Source: Nocardioides mangrovi
GTDB taxonomy: Bacteria > Actinomycetota > Actinomycetes > Propionibacteriales > Nocardioidaceae
Direction of reading: 5' to 3'
DNA: 36,530 nucleotides
Assembly (NCBI RefSeq): GCF_020073815.1
Contig: NZ_JAIQZJ010000029.1
Location: 1 to 36,530, forward strand
Within the stretch, counting starts at the first letter, position 1; each line of letters opens with the position of its first letter. Shown piece by piece: positions 7,897 to 15,430 of this stretch. A program made the translations under genes and the position numbers. Below the pieces are notes generated by a model. It was not told the origin of the DNA. It ran no database searches and saw only the letters and a list, made by a program, of their open reading frames with translations.

Positions 7897-8748
7897 GTGA
7901 CCCAGGCCACACCACGCCCGGCAGCGGTGGCGAGCTTCCTGCTCCCGCACGGCTTCGCCTGCCCGCACCCCGCGTCGGTGCTGCGTGAGGCGAGCGCGGT
8001 CGTCGAGATGGGCCGCTTCGTCCACCGGGTCGCGGGCGACCGGCGCACGCGCCGCGCGACGCCGTACGCCGCCCGCGAGGGCAGCCGCCACGGCGACCCG
8101 GTGCTGCTGGTCCCCGGCTTCCTCGCCGGCGACGGCACCCTCGCGCTGATGGCGCGCTCGCTGCGGGCGCAGGGCTTCCGCACCTACCGCTCGCACATCC
8201 ACGCCAACATCGGCTGCACCCTGAGCGCGGCGGCCCAGCTCGAGGCGCGGCTGGAGACGATCGCGCTGCGTCGCGAGTCGCGGGTGCAGATCGTCGGGCA
8301 CAGCCTCGGCGGGATGCTCGCCCGCGGCATCGCCGTACGCCGTCCCGACCTGGTGTCCAACATCGTCACGCTGGGCAGCCCGATGCTCGCCCCGGGCGCC
8401 CACCACGCCAGCCTGTCGGCCAGCCTGGAGCTGCTGGTGCGGCTGAGCCGGGCCGGCGTGCCCGGCCTGATGGCCGAGGACTGCGTCGCCGGTGCGTGCG
8501 CGCGGCGGAGCTTCGACGAGAGCCGCACGGCGCTGCCGGCCGACGTCGGCTTCACCGCGGTCTACTCCCGGCGCGACGGCATCGTCGACTGGCGGGCCTG
8601 CATCGATCCGCTGGCGCACGCCGTCGAGGTCACGGCCTCGCACCTCGGCATGGCGTGGGACCCGCGGGTCCTCGACGTGGTGAGTGGCTCGCTGCTGCGG
8701 GCCGCGGACGCCTCAGCTGTCGAAGTCGATCGCGGCAAAAGCGCGTAG
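7897..8748 (+). CDS. Lipase-like alpha/beta hydrolase (PGAP1/triacylglycerol lipase type)
   Basis: A 283-residue serine hydrolase. The fold begins at HGDPVLLVPGFLAGDGTLALM (oxyanion strand and loop), the nucleophile elbow is GHSLGG with Ser136, Asp227 lies in SRRDGIVDW and His249 in ASHLG, giving a full triad. The FRTYRSHIHANIGCT segment and the GSPMLAPG turn are usual for actinobacterial lipases that act on long acyl chains or membrane lipids. No clear signal peptide. The GTG at 7897 is chosen because a TAACGT -10 lies 7 nt upstream; the frame extends upstream to 7825 but there would overlap the promoter. The 3' end overlaps the convergent glpX by 36 nt. Substrate unknown. Confidence 0.85.
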   Translation: MTQATPRPAAVASFLLPHGFACPHPASVLREASAVVEMGRFVHRVAGDRRTRRATPYAAREGSRHGDPVLLVPGFLAGDGTLALMARSLRAQGFRTYRSHIHANIGCTLSAAAQLEARLETIALRRESRVQIVGHSLGGMLARGIAVRRPDLVSNIVTLGSPMLAPGAHHASLSASLELLVRLSRAGVPGLMAEDCVAGACARRSFDESRTALPADVGFTAVYSRRDGIVDWRACIDPLAHAVEVTASHLGMAWDPRVLDVVSGSLLRAADASAVEVDRGKSA

Positions 8749-9729
8749 CTTCTGGAGCTGGTGCTCGGAGGTGATCGAGCGGATCGTGCCGCTGCGCGAG
8801 CGCATCACCAGCGAGTGGGTCGTCACGCCGCCGGCGCGGTAGCGCACCCCGCGGAGCAGCTCGCCGTCGGTGATGCCGGTCGCGACGAAGAAGCAGTCGT
8901 CGCCGGTGACCAGCGTGTCGGTGGTGAGCACGTGGTCGGGGTCGAGCTCGTGGCCGGCGTCGATCGCCTTCTGGCGCTCGTCGTCGTCCTGGGGCCAGAG
9001 CCGGCCCTGGATCACGCCGCCGAGCGCCTTCATCGCGCAGGCGGTGATGATGCCCTCGGGCGTGCCGCCGACCCCGAGCAGGAGGTCGATGCCGGTCTCG
9101 GGCCGGGCCGCCATGATCGCGCCGGCGACGTCGCCGTCGCTGATGAACTTGATCATCGCCCCGGTCGCCCGGATCTCCTCGACCAGCCCGGCGTGCCGCG
9201 GGCGGTCGAGCACCATCACGGTGACGTCGCTGGCGTTCTTGCCCTTCACCTTCGCGACGCGGGCGATGTTCTCCGCCACGGGGACGCGGATGTCGACGAC
9301 GTCGGCGGCCTCGGGCCCGGTGACCAGCTTCTCCATGTAGAAGACGGCGGACGGGTCGTACATCGAGCCGCGCGGGGAGACCGCGAGCACCGACACCGCG
9401 TTGGTCATGCCCTTGGCGGTCAGGGTGGTGCCGTCGATCGGGTCGACCGCGACGTCGCACTCGGGGCCGGTGCCGTCGCCGACCCGCTCGCCGTTGTAGA
9501 GCATCGGGGCGTTGTCCTTCTCGCCCTCGCCGATCACGACGGTGCCGTTCATCCCGATCGTCGAGATCATCACCCGCATCGCGTTGACCGCGACCCCGTC
9601 GGCGCCGTTCTTGTCGCCCCGGCCGACCCAGCGGCCGGCGGCCATCGCGGCGGCCTCGGTCACCCGCACCAGCTCGAGCGCGAGGTTGCGGTCGGGAGAC
9701 TCCGGGGCGACGGCGAGGCTCTCACTCAT
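8713..9729 (-). CDS. glpX: Fructose-1,6-bisphosphatase class II (GlpX)
   Basis: A 338-residue cytoplasmic enzyme that hydrolyses fructose 1,6-bisphosphate to fructose 6-phosphate, the committed step of gluconeogenesis; in most actinobacteria GlpX is the main such phosphatase. Metal-binding signatures of the lithium-sensitive phosphatase superfamily are seen: IGEGE (66-70) and DPIDGTT (96-102). GDGDVAGA-like and LLLGVGGTPEG segments are in place and the length is normal. ATG 9729 overlaps the modC stop codon by four bases (ATGA), so the gene reads as the last cistron of the molybdate operon. In M. tuberculosis glpX lies beside fum; here accessory genes lie on both sides. No ribosome binding site independent of the modC end is obvious. 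Confidence 0.95.
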   Translation of the reverse strand: MSESLAVAPESPDRNLALELVRVTEAAAMAAGRWVGRGDKNGADGVAVNAMRVMISTIGMNGTVVIGEGEKDNAPMLYNGERVGDGTGPECDVAVDPIDGTTLTAKGMTNAVSVLAVSPRGSMYDPSAVFYMEKLVTGPEAADVVDIRVPVAENIARVAKVKGKNASDVTVMVLDRPRHAGLVEEIRATGAMIKFISDGDVAGAIMAARPETGIDLLLGVGGTPEGIITACAMKALGGVIQGRLWPQDDDERQKAIDAGHELDPDHVLTTDTLVTGDDCFFVATGITDGELLRGVRYRAGGVTTHSLVMRSRSGTIRSITSEHQLQKLRAFAAIDFDS

Positions 9730-10790
9730 GGGGCGGACTCTAGCGGGCCCGCGTTGCCGTAGACCGTGACCTCGCTCGCCTTGACGACGAACACGACGTC
9801 GGATCCGGGTGCGAGGTCGAGGTCGGCGGCGGCGTGCACGGTGATGTCCGCGGCGAGGTGGCCGGCGTGGACCCGCACCTGGTCGCCGTGCGGCTCCAGC
9901 TCGGTCACGCGTACGGCGAGGCTGGTGCGCGGGCTGCCGCCCGGGGCGTCGCGGAAGACCGAGACGGCGCTGGGCCGGAAGACCGCCACGACCGGCTCGT
10001 CCGGGGCGGGTGCCGGGCCGTCGGCGAGGCCGGCGACCGTGGTGCCGTCCGCGGCGACGACGGCTCCGTCGCGCCAGGTGCCGGTGACCATGTTGAGGCC
10101 GGCGACCCGCGCCGCGAACGCGGACTGCGGGCGGGTGAGCACCGCGTCGGTCGGTCCCTCCTCGACCACCCGGCCGCCCTCGACCACGACGACCCGGTCG
10201 GCGAGCAGCAGCGCGTCGAGCACGTCGTGGGTGACCAGGACGACGCTGCGGCCGGCGAGCACGCGGCGCAGCACCTGGCGCAGCGCCGGCCGGACCGCGA
10301 CGTCGAGGGCGGCCATCGGCTCGTCGAGCAGCAGCACCCGCGGCTCGGCGGCCAGCGCCCGGGCGACCGCGACGCGCTGCGCCTGCCCGCCGGAGAGCTG
10401 GCCCGGCCGCCGGTCGGCGAGCTCGCCGACCCCGACCTCGTCGAGCCAGTCCTGGGCGGCCGTGCGCGCCGCCGTACGACGGGTGCCGGCGCTGCGCGGG
10501 CCGAAGGCGACGTTCTCCAGCGCGCTCAGGTGCGGGAAGAGCAGGGGGTCCTGGGCGAGCAGCGCGACCCGGCGGTCGTGCGGTGCGACCCAGGCGCGGG
10601 GTCCGGTGAGCTCGCGGCCGTCGAGCTCGACGCGGCCGGCGTCGGGCCGCAGGAGGCCGGCGACCACCGCGAGGAGCGTGGACTTGCCGGCGCCGTTGGG
10701 ACCGAGCACGGCGACGGTCTCGCCGTCGCCGACCTCCAGCGCGACGTCCACGTCCCGGTCGAGCACCCGGGCCTCCATGCGCAGGCTCAC
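9726..10790 (-). CDS. modC: Molybdate ABC transporter ATP-binding protein ModC
   Basis: A 354-residue ATPase for molybdate import. Walker A GPNGAGKST (30-38), signature LSGGQ (132-136) and Walker B VLLLDEP (152-158) are present; the C-terminal third is a TOBE/Mop-like domain (about 220-350, ending VVFVVKASEVTVYGN) that in ModC binds molybdate or tungstate and allows feedback control. The GTG start at 10790 overlaps the modB stop (GTGA) by four bases; an in-frame ATG four codons later is the alternative. Its TGA is inside the glpX start (ATGA). Substrate call relies on linkage to modA and the Mop regulator. Confidence 0.92.
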   Translation of the reverse strand: MSLRMEARVLDRDVDVALEVGDGETVAVLGPNGAGKSTLLAVVAGLLRPDAGRVELDGRELTGPRAWVAPHDRRVALLAQDPLLFPHLSALENVAFGPRSAGTRRTAARTAAQDWLDEVGVGELADRRPGQLSGGQAQRVAVARALAAEPRVLLLDEPMAALDVAVRPALRQVLRRVLAGRSVVLVTHDVLDALLLADRVVVVEGGRVVEEGPTDAVLTRPQSAFAARVAGLNMVTGTWRDGAVVAADGTTVAGLADGPAPAPDEPVVAVFRPSAVSVFRDAPGGSPRTSLAVRVTELEPHGDQVRVHAGHLAADITVHAAADLDLAPGSDVVFVVKASEVTVYGNAGPLESAP

Positions 10791-11584
10791 GTCGTGCTCC
10801 GTCCCGGCCGCGCGGCCGCGATCACCAGGACCGCGACCACGACCAGCACGAGCGACATCGCGACCGCCGCGTCGGGGTCGGTCACCCGCAGGTTGTAGAT
10901 GAAGAGCGGCAGCGTGCGGGTGGTGCCCTCGAGGCTGCCGGCGAAGGTGATCGTCGCACCGAACTCGCCGAGCGCGCGGGCGAAGGACAGGACCGCGCCC
11001 GAGACCAGTCCGGGGAGCACCAGCGGCAGCGTCACCCGCCGGAAGACGGTGGTCGGGCGCGCGCCCAGCGAGGCCGCCACCGTCTCGTAGCGCGACCCGG
11101 CGCTGCGCAGCGCGCCCTCCAGGCTGACCACCAGGAACGGCAGCGAGACGAAGGTCTGCGCGAGCACCACCGCGGTCGTCGAGAACGCGACCTGGACGCC
11201 GAGCGCGTCGAGCTGTCCGCCGAGCAGGCCGCGGCGCCCGAACGTGTAGAGCAGCGCGATGCCGCCGACCACCGGCGGCAGCACCAGTGGCAGCAGCACG
11301 AGGGAGCGTACGACGCCCTGCCCGGGGAAGCGGGTGCGGGCGAGCACGAGCGCCATCGGTACGCCGAGCACCAGGCACAGGACCGTGCTGGCGGCGGAGG
11401 TGCGCAGGCTCAGCGAGAGCGCGGTGAGCGCGGAGTCGGAGGAGACCAGGCTCCAGAAGTCACCCCACTCGACCCGGCTGAGCATGCCGGCGAGCGGCAG
11501 CAGCACCAGCGCACCGCCGAGCGCGGCCGGGACGAAGATCCAGGCGGGGACCCCGACCGGCCGCTCGCTCCTCACTGGGTCCAC
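10787..11584 (-). CDS. modB: Molybdate ABC transporter permease ModB
   Basis: A 265-residue inner-membrane permease with about six transmembrane helices. The diagnostic ModB/CysT-type features are the PLVLPPVVGGIALLYTFG segment and, after the EAA-like loop (YETVAASLGARPTTVFRRVT), the ALGEFGATITFAGS motif, which is highly typical of molybdate permeases. GTG 11584 starts 4 nt after the modA stop; a second GTG three codons later is possible and neither has a strong ribosome binding site, consistent with coupling to modA translation. It is followed by modC with a four-base overlap. Confidence 0.92.
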   Translation of the reverse strand: MDPVRSERPVGVPAWIFVPAALGGALVLLPLAGMLSRVEWGDFWSLVSSDSALTALSLSLRTSAASTVLCLVLGVPMALVLARTRFPGQGVVRSLVLLPLVLPPVVGGIALLYTFGRRGLLGGQLDALGVQVAFSTTAVVLAQTFVSLPFLVVSLEGALRSAGSRYETVAASLGARPTTVFRRVTLPLVLPGLVSGAVLSFARALGEFGATITFAGSLEGTTRTLPLFIYNLRVTDPDAAVAMSLVLVVVAVLVIAAARPGRSTT

Positions 11585-11588
11585 ACGG

Positions 11589-12350
11589 CTAAGGCTGCCC
11601 GAAGCCGGCGTCTCCCAGGATCTGCTGGCCCGTGTCGCCGACGACCATCTGGATGAACTCGTCCGCGAGGTCGGCGTTCTTGCTGTCCGCGACCGGCGCG
11701 ATCGGGTAGGTGTTCACGACCTTGCCGGACTCCGGGAAGGTGACCCCGTTGACGGCGTCGCCCGCGGCCGTCACGTCGGTGACGTAGACGACGCCGGCGT
11801 CGGCCTCTCCGGAGGTGACCTTGGCGAGCACGTCGGTGACCGACTCCTCCTCGCTGACCGGGTGGAGGGTGAGGCCGAGCTTGTCGGCCATCGTCTGCGT
11901 CGCGGCCCCGCACGGCACCTCGGGCGCGCAGACGACGAGGTCGACGCCGTCCTTCGCGAGGTCCTGGAAGCTGGCGATGCCGGCCGGGTTGTCGGGCGGG
12001 GTCGCGATCTCGAGGGTGTTGGTCGCGAAGTCCTGCGGGTCGGCGCCGGTGAGGTCGGCGTCGACGAGCTTGTCCATGTTCGCGGTGTCGGCCGAGGCGA
12101 ACACGTCGGCCGGGGCGCCCTCCTGGATCTGGGTCACCAGGTCGGAGGAGCCGCCGAAGCTCAGCTTCACCTCGACCCCGTCGTGAGCGGCCTCGAACTC
12201 GTCGGCGATCTTCTCGAACGTCGACGTCAGGGAGGCCGCGGCGTAGACGGTGAGGGTGGTGTCGCTCCCGCCGCCGTCGCTGTCGTCGCTGCCGCACGCA
12301 GCGAAGGGCAGGACCAGGGCGAGGGCCAGGGGGACGAGCAGCTTCTTCAT
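11589..12350 (-). CDS. modA: Molybdate-binding lipoprotein ModA
   Basis: The 253-residue extracytoplasmic molybdate/tungstate receptor. Lys-rich n-region, hydrophobic core and lipobox FAAC (16-19) predict lipidation at Cys19. The mature part begins with LTVYAAASLTSTFEKIADEF, the classic ModA opening in which the AAAS serine contacts the oxyanion; SFGGSSDLVTQIQEGAPADVFASAD and VVYVTDV are further family motifs. ATG 12350 overlaps the regulator's stop (ATGA), so translation is coupled to it. Length is normal for the family. Whether it prefers molybdate or tungstate cannot be told from the sequence. Confidence 0.95.
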   Translation of the reverse strand: MKKLLVPLALALVLPFAACGSDDSDGGGSDTTLTVYAAASLTSTFEKIADEFEAAHDGVEVKLSFGGSSDLVTQIQEGAPADVFASADTANMDKLVDADLTGADPQDFATNTLEIATPPDNPAGIASFQDLAKDGVDLVVCAPEVPCGAATQTMADKLGLTLHPVSEEESVTDVLAKVTSGEADAGVVYVTDVTAAGDAVNGVTFPESGKVVNTYPIAPVADSKNADLADEFIQMVVGDTGQQILGDAGFGQP

Positions 12351-12742
12351 GGACGCTCCACGACGACGTTGGTGGACTTGACGGAGGCGATGGCGCGGAC
12401 GCCGGGCTCGAGGCCGAGCTCGGTCGCGGCCTCGCTGCTCATCAGGGACACCATCCGGTAGGGGCCGCAGACCATCTCGACCTGGGCCATGACGGTGTCC
12501 TTGACGACCTTGGTGACGATGCCGGCGAGCCGGTTGCGCGCACTGACCGAGGACGCGCGCGTGGCCTCGCGGTCGGGGTGGTCCGCCAGCGACTCGGCCA
12601 GGGCGGCGAGGTCCGCGCCCGGGACGACGGTCCTCCCGTCCTCCTTGGTGCTGGCCACGCGGCCCGCCTCGACCCAGCGGCGCATGGTGTCGTCGCTGAC
12701 GCCGAGGAGCTCGGCTGCCTCCGCGATCCGGTACGTCGTCAC
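12347..12742 (-). CDS. Molybdopterin/molybdate-binding (Mop) domain regulator with MerR-like helix-turn-helix
   Basis: A 131-residue two-domain protein. Residues 1-50 form an excisionase/MerR-type winged helix-turn-helix (YRIAEAAELLGVSDDTMRRW), and residues about 66-131 form a single Mop/TOBE domain (SARNRLAGIVTKVVKDTVMA, then EVRAIASVKSTNVV-like end) that binds molybdate. The likely role is to sense molybdate and control this operon, functionally like ModE but of different build. Start: GTG 12742 begins exactly at the domain edge; an in-frame ATG at 12760 would add six residues and begin 7 nt after the permease stop. A palindrome lies between this gene and the permease gene. It overlaps modA by four bases. 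Which way it regulates is unknown. Confidence 0.85.
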   Translation of the reverse strand: MTTYRIAEAAELLGVSDDTMRRWVEAGRVASTKEDGRTVVPGADLAALAESLADHPDREATRASSVSARNRLAGIVTKVVKDTVMAQVEMVCGPYRMVSLMSSEAATELGLEPGVRAIASVKSTNVVVERP

Positions 12743-12754
12743 GCGGCGATCATG

Positions 12755-12775
12755 CCGCATCTGCGGTCACGTGAC
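12755..12775. promoter_or_regulatory. Adjacent palindromes CCGCA-TC-TGCGG and GTCACGTGAC (candidate Mo-regulator site)
   Basis: CCGCATCTGCGG (12755-12766) and GTCACGTGAC (12766-12775) abut at the junction of the SLC13 permease stop and the Mop-regulator start. The second lies within the last permease codons. A CATGAT hexamer 6 nt before GTG 12742 on the minus strand could be a weak -10. Position suggests autoregulation; GC-rich DNA makes short palindromes common. Confidence 0.3.
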
Positions 12776-14002
12776 GAGTGACAGGACCGCAACTGCGGAA
12801 ATCAGGCTGATCGGGGTGACGATCAGCGAGACGCGGTGGAACTCCCGCATCGAGGGCGGGTGCTGCAGCCGGACCATGCCGCGACGCCACAACAGGTTGG
12901 CGAGCGAGCCGGTGTAGCTGAGGCCGGAGCCGATGTTGAGGCCGAGCAGGGCGGCGAGCACCGCGGTGTCGCCGAGCGGCGCGAGGAGGGGGACGACGAG
13001 CAGGGTCGCCGACAGGTTGGTGAGCAGGTTGGCGAGCAGCGTCGCGAGCAGCGCGATCCCCAGCAGGCTGACGAAGCCGGTGCCGTCGGGGACCAGGTCG
13101 GTCACCCAGTCGCCGAGGAAGCCGGCCGCCAGCGCCGCGACCACGATGCCGAGGCAGAGCACGAAGAGCGCGAACGCCGGGTGCGCGGCGTGGACGGCCT
13201 CGCCGACCCCGACCAGCCCCCGGCTGCGGCCCCACGCGACGAGCACGACCGCGGCCGCCAGGGACACCACCCACGGCTCGATGCCGAACGGCGAGACCAG
13301 CGCGAAGCCGGCCAGCATCGCCAGCACCACGACGAGCGGGACCAGCGGCAGGTCCGGGCGCTCGGTCGGCCCGGCGAGCTCCGGCTCGGCGGCCAGCTCG
13401 CGCCGGAAGAGCAGCCGGAGCGCGACGTACTCCACCACGAGGACGACGGCGAGCACCGGCGCCATCACCAGGGCGAAGCCGCCGAAGGTGAGGTCGAGGT
13501 GCGGCATCGCGAGCAGGTTGGTCAGGTTGGAGACCGGCAGCAGGAGCGAGGCGGAGTTGGCCATCCGCAGGCAGGCGTGGACGCCCGGGCGGTACGACGT
13601 GCCGGTCGCGACCGCGGCGGCCACGACGACGGGCGTGAGGAGGACGACGGTGGCGTCGAGGCTCAGCACCGCGGTGACGGCGGCGGCCAGCAGGAAGACA
13701 CCGGTGAAGATCGGCACCGGCCGGCCGTGGCCGAGGTCCCGCACCCGCGCGGCCGCGGCGGTGAAGAGGCCGGCGCGGCCGCAGACGTCGGCGACGACGA
13801 GGATCGTGACGAGGAAGACGACGACCGGCCCGAGGTGGCGCAGCGTGTCCTCGACGTCCGACCAGCTGAGGATCCCCGTCGCGAGCGTGACCGCGGCGGC
13901 GGCGAGACCGACCCCGGCCTCGACCCGGCCCCGCGGGTGGGAGTAGGCCGTCACGAGCAGGGCGACCAGGGCGACCACGGGGATCACGTCGAGGGCCGCC
14001 AC
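12767..14002 (-). CDS. ArsB/SLC13-family anion transporter
   Basis: A 411-residue integral membrane protein with about 11-12 hydrophobic segments of the ArsB/NhaD/SLC13 ion transporter superfamily. Family-typical motifs are LSLDATVVLLTPVVVAAA and LLPVSNLTNLLAMP in the first half, with a matching LLANLLTNLSATLLVVP in the second, the two inverted-repeat hairpins that bind anion and cation. ArsB proteins export arsenite; other members carry sulfate, dicarboxylates or other anions. It heads the minus-strand unit with the Mop regulator and modABC, so molybdate, tungstate or sulfate is a reasonable alternative to arsenite; there is no arsenic gene nearby. GTG 14002 has TAGTGT 6 nt upstream, supporting a leaderless start. 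Substrate unresolved. Confidence 0.82.
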   Translation of the reverse strand: MAALDVIPVVALVALLVTAYSHPRGRVEAGVGLAAAAVTLATGILSWSDVEDTLRHLGPVVVFLVTILVVADVCGRAGLFTAAAARVRDLGHGRPVPIFTGVFLLAAAVTAVLSLDATVVLLTPVVVAAAVATGTSYRPGVHACLRMANSASLLLPVSNLTNLLAMPHLDLTFGGFALVMAPVLAVVLVVEYVALRLLFRRELAAEPELAGPTERPDLPLVPLVVVLAMLAGFALVSPFGIEPWVVSLAAAVVLVAWGRSRGLVGVGEAVHAAHPAFALFVLCLGIVVAALAAGFLGDWVTDLVPDGTGFVSLLGIALLATLLANLLTNLSATLLVVPLLAPLGDTAVLAALLGLNIGSGLSYTGSLANLLWRRGMVRLQHPPSMREFHRVSLIVTPISLISAVAVLSLVT

Positions 14003-14008
14003 GCGGCG

Positions 14009-14014
14009 ACACTA
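14009..14014 (-). promoter_or_regulatory. -10 element TAGTGT of the SLC13-mod operon
   Basis: TAGTGT on the minus strand (14014 to 14009) ends 6 nt before GTG 14002. It is the likely promoter of the six-gene unit. The divergent DUF4245 gene starts only 34 bp away and has a poorer GAAACT at 14025-14030. Confidence 0.5.
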
Positions 14015-14036
14015 GAGCACCTGAGAAACTCTGCCG

Positions 14037-14621
14037 GTGAGCCAGACCAGCCAGACCGGGCAGAGCGGGACCCCCGGGCGCTACAACCGCTCCTTCGGCG
14101 GGCTGGTCGGGTCGATGATCGTGCTGGTGCTGGTGGTCCTCGGGATCGTCGTCTTCCGCGGCGCGTTCCGGGACACCCCGGACTACGAGCCCGACCACAT
14201 CGACTACCTCGAGCTGGTCACCAGCGTCCAGCAGCTCGGCCTGAAGCCGGTCTACCCGCCGTCGCTCCCGGACGGCTGGTACGTCAAGGACGCGTCGTAC
14301 CTGCCCGGTGACCGACCGGCGGTCGACATGGTCTTCACGACCGCCGACGAGCACACCGCCGGCATCCACCAGGAGGACGCCTCCGACCACGGCCTGATCG
14401 CGACGTACGTCGGGGAGGCCGCGACCGAGGACGACACCAAGCCGCTGGTCACCGACCTCGGCTCGTGGCACAGCTGGACCGACACCGACGGCGACCACGC
14501 GTGGACGACCGAGATCGGCGACGACACGGTGCTCGTCTACAGCTCCGGCGATGCCGACGACCTCCGCGACCTCGTCGAGTCGCTGACCACCGCGAAGCTC
14601 GACCCCTCGACGGTGTCCTAG
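14037..14621 (+). CDS. DUF4245 membrane-anchored protein
   Basis: A 194-residue protein with a cytoplasmic N-terminus, one transmembrane helix at about 24-40 (SMIVLVLVVLGIVVF) and an extracytoplasmic domain rich in Asp and Trp (PPSLPDGWYVKDASYLPGD, GSWHSWTDTDGDHAWTTEI). This is the DUF4245 family; the M. tuberculosis member Rv1100 lies directly beside glpX, and the same association holds here. Function is unknown. The GTG start at 14037 gives the conserved YNRSFGGLVGSM region a normal N-terminal extension; upstream GAAACT 6 nt away is a weak -10. The frame ends 23 bp before the convergent membrane protein. Confidence 0.85.
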   Translation: MSQTSQTGQSGTPGRYNRSFGGLVGSMIVLVLVVLGIVVFRGAFRDTPDYEPDHIDYLELVTSVQQLGLKPVYPPSLPDGWYVKDASYLPGDRPAVDMVFTTADEHTAGIHQEDASDHGLIATYVGEAATEDDTKPLVTDLGSWHSWTDTDGDHAWTTEIGDDTVLVYSSGDADDLRDLVESLTTAKLDPSTVS

Positions 14622-14636
14622 GGCCCTCGACGGCCG

Positions 14637-14653
14637 CCCGGGTGCTACCCGGG
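14637..14653. terminator. Hairpin CCCGGGT-GCT-ACCCGGG between convergent genes
   Basis: Perfect 7-bp arms and a 3-nt loop, 15 nt after the DUF4245 stop and overlapping the stop codon of the convergent gene. No T-run follows on either strand, so it would be an actinobacterial-type hairpin-only terminator. Confidence 0.5.
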
Positions 14654-15430
14654 GTAGAGGTCGAGGTCCCGGCCGGCCTCGACGTACTCCTCCGGCAGCT
14701 CCGTCGTGCTCCACCACGGCTGCCGCGCGATCTCGCTGAGCCCGTGCAGTGCCAGCACCGGCTCGGTCTGGTACTCGCCGCCCGCCCACGGGTTGGTGTT
14801 GAGCGCGAAGACCACGACCCGGAGGTGCCGGTCCGGGCTCAGCACCTCGGCGACCAGGCGCTTGGACGCCGCGCCGAACTCGGAGTCGCCGTCGTCGTGG
14901 TAGGTGCGCAACGTGTCGCCGTCGGGGAGCTCGCGGACGGAACAGTCGGTCATGAAGGACTCGCAGGTGTACGGCGGCCCGCCGACGCTGCGCAGCAGGG
15001 GCTGCAGGTTGACCATCACCTGCCCCGCGGGGCCGTTGCTCCCGAGGGGGGTGAAGAGCAGCGCCGCCAGCGCCTCGCCTCCGGACACGTCGCCCTGGAA
15101 GCGGCCGAAGGTGCCGTGGGCGACCGAGGCGACGGCGTCCTGGAGCGCGGCCGCGGTGCCGGCCGCCGTGATCGGCGCGGACTCGCCGCTGAGATCGGCT
15201 TCGGTACCGGTCGACGGCGGTCCGTCGGAGACGTGGATCTCAGGCGTTCCCGGGCGCAGCGCGTAGCCGGTCACCGCGAGCACGGTGACCGCCGCGACGG
15301 CGCCGACCGCAGCGAGGGCCCGGCGGCGGCGCCGGATGCCCAGGCCCTGCCTGCGGGACGCGGTGGTCAGGGTGGCGAGGTCGGCGGCGACGTCGGCGAC
15401 GGCGTCCTCGAGCTGGTCGCGGAGCATCAT
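14645..15430 (-). CDS. Single-pass membrane protein, putative partner (anti-sigma-like) of the ECF sigma factor
   Basis: A 261-residue protein: about 36 cytoplasmic residues rich in Arg near the membrane (GIRRRRRALA), one transmembrane helix at about 37-57, then an extracytoplasmic domain with a probable disulfide pair in PPYTCESFMTDCSVREL. It starts with ATGATG overlapping the sigma gene stop by four bases, with GGAGAG upstream. Position and topology suggest a sigma-factor regulator, but the cytoplasmic part is short and lacks the His-x3-Cys-x2-Cys zinc anti-sigma motif, so this is inference from context. The domain itself is not one I recognise. Confidence 0.7.
   Translation of the reverse strand: MMLRDQLEDAVADVAADLATLTTASRRQGLGIRRRRRALAAVGAVAAVTVLAVTGYALRPGTPEIHVSDGPPSTGTEADLSGESAPITAAGTAAALQDAVASVAHGTFGRFQGDVSGGEALAALLFTPLGSNGPAGQVMVNLQPLLRSVGGPPYTCESFMTDCSVRELPDGDTLRTYHDDGDSEFGAASKRLVAEVLSPDRHLRVVVFALNTNPWAGGEYQTEPVLALHGLSEIARQPWWSTTELPEEYVEAGRDLDLYPG

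Noticed and set aside
12750..14789. Long frame antisense and out of frame across the SLC13 permease and DUF4245 genes
   Set aside because: No domain, skewed composition; DUF4245 on the plus strand and the permease in another minus frame are well supported.
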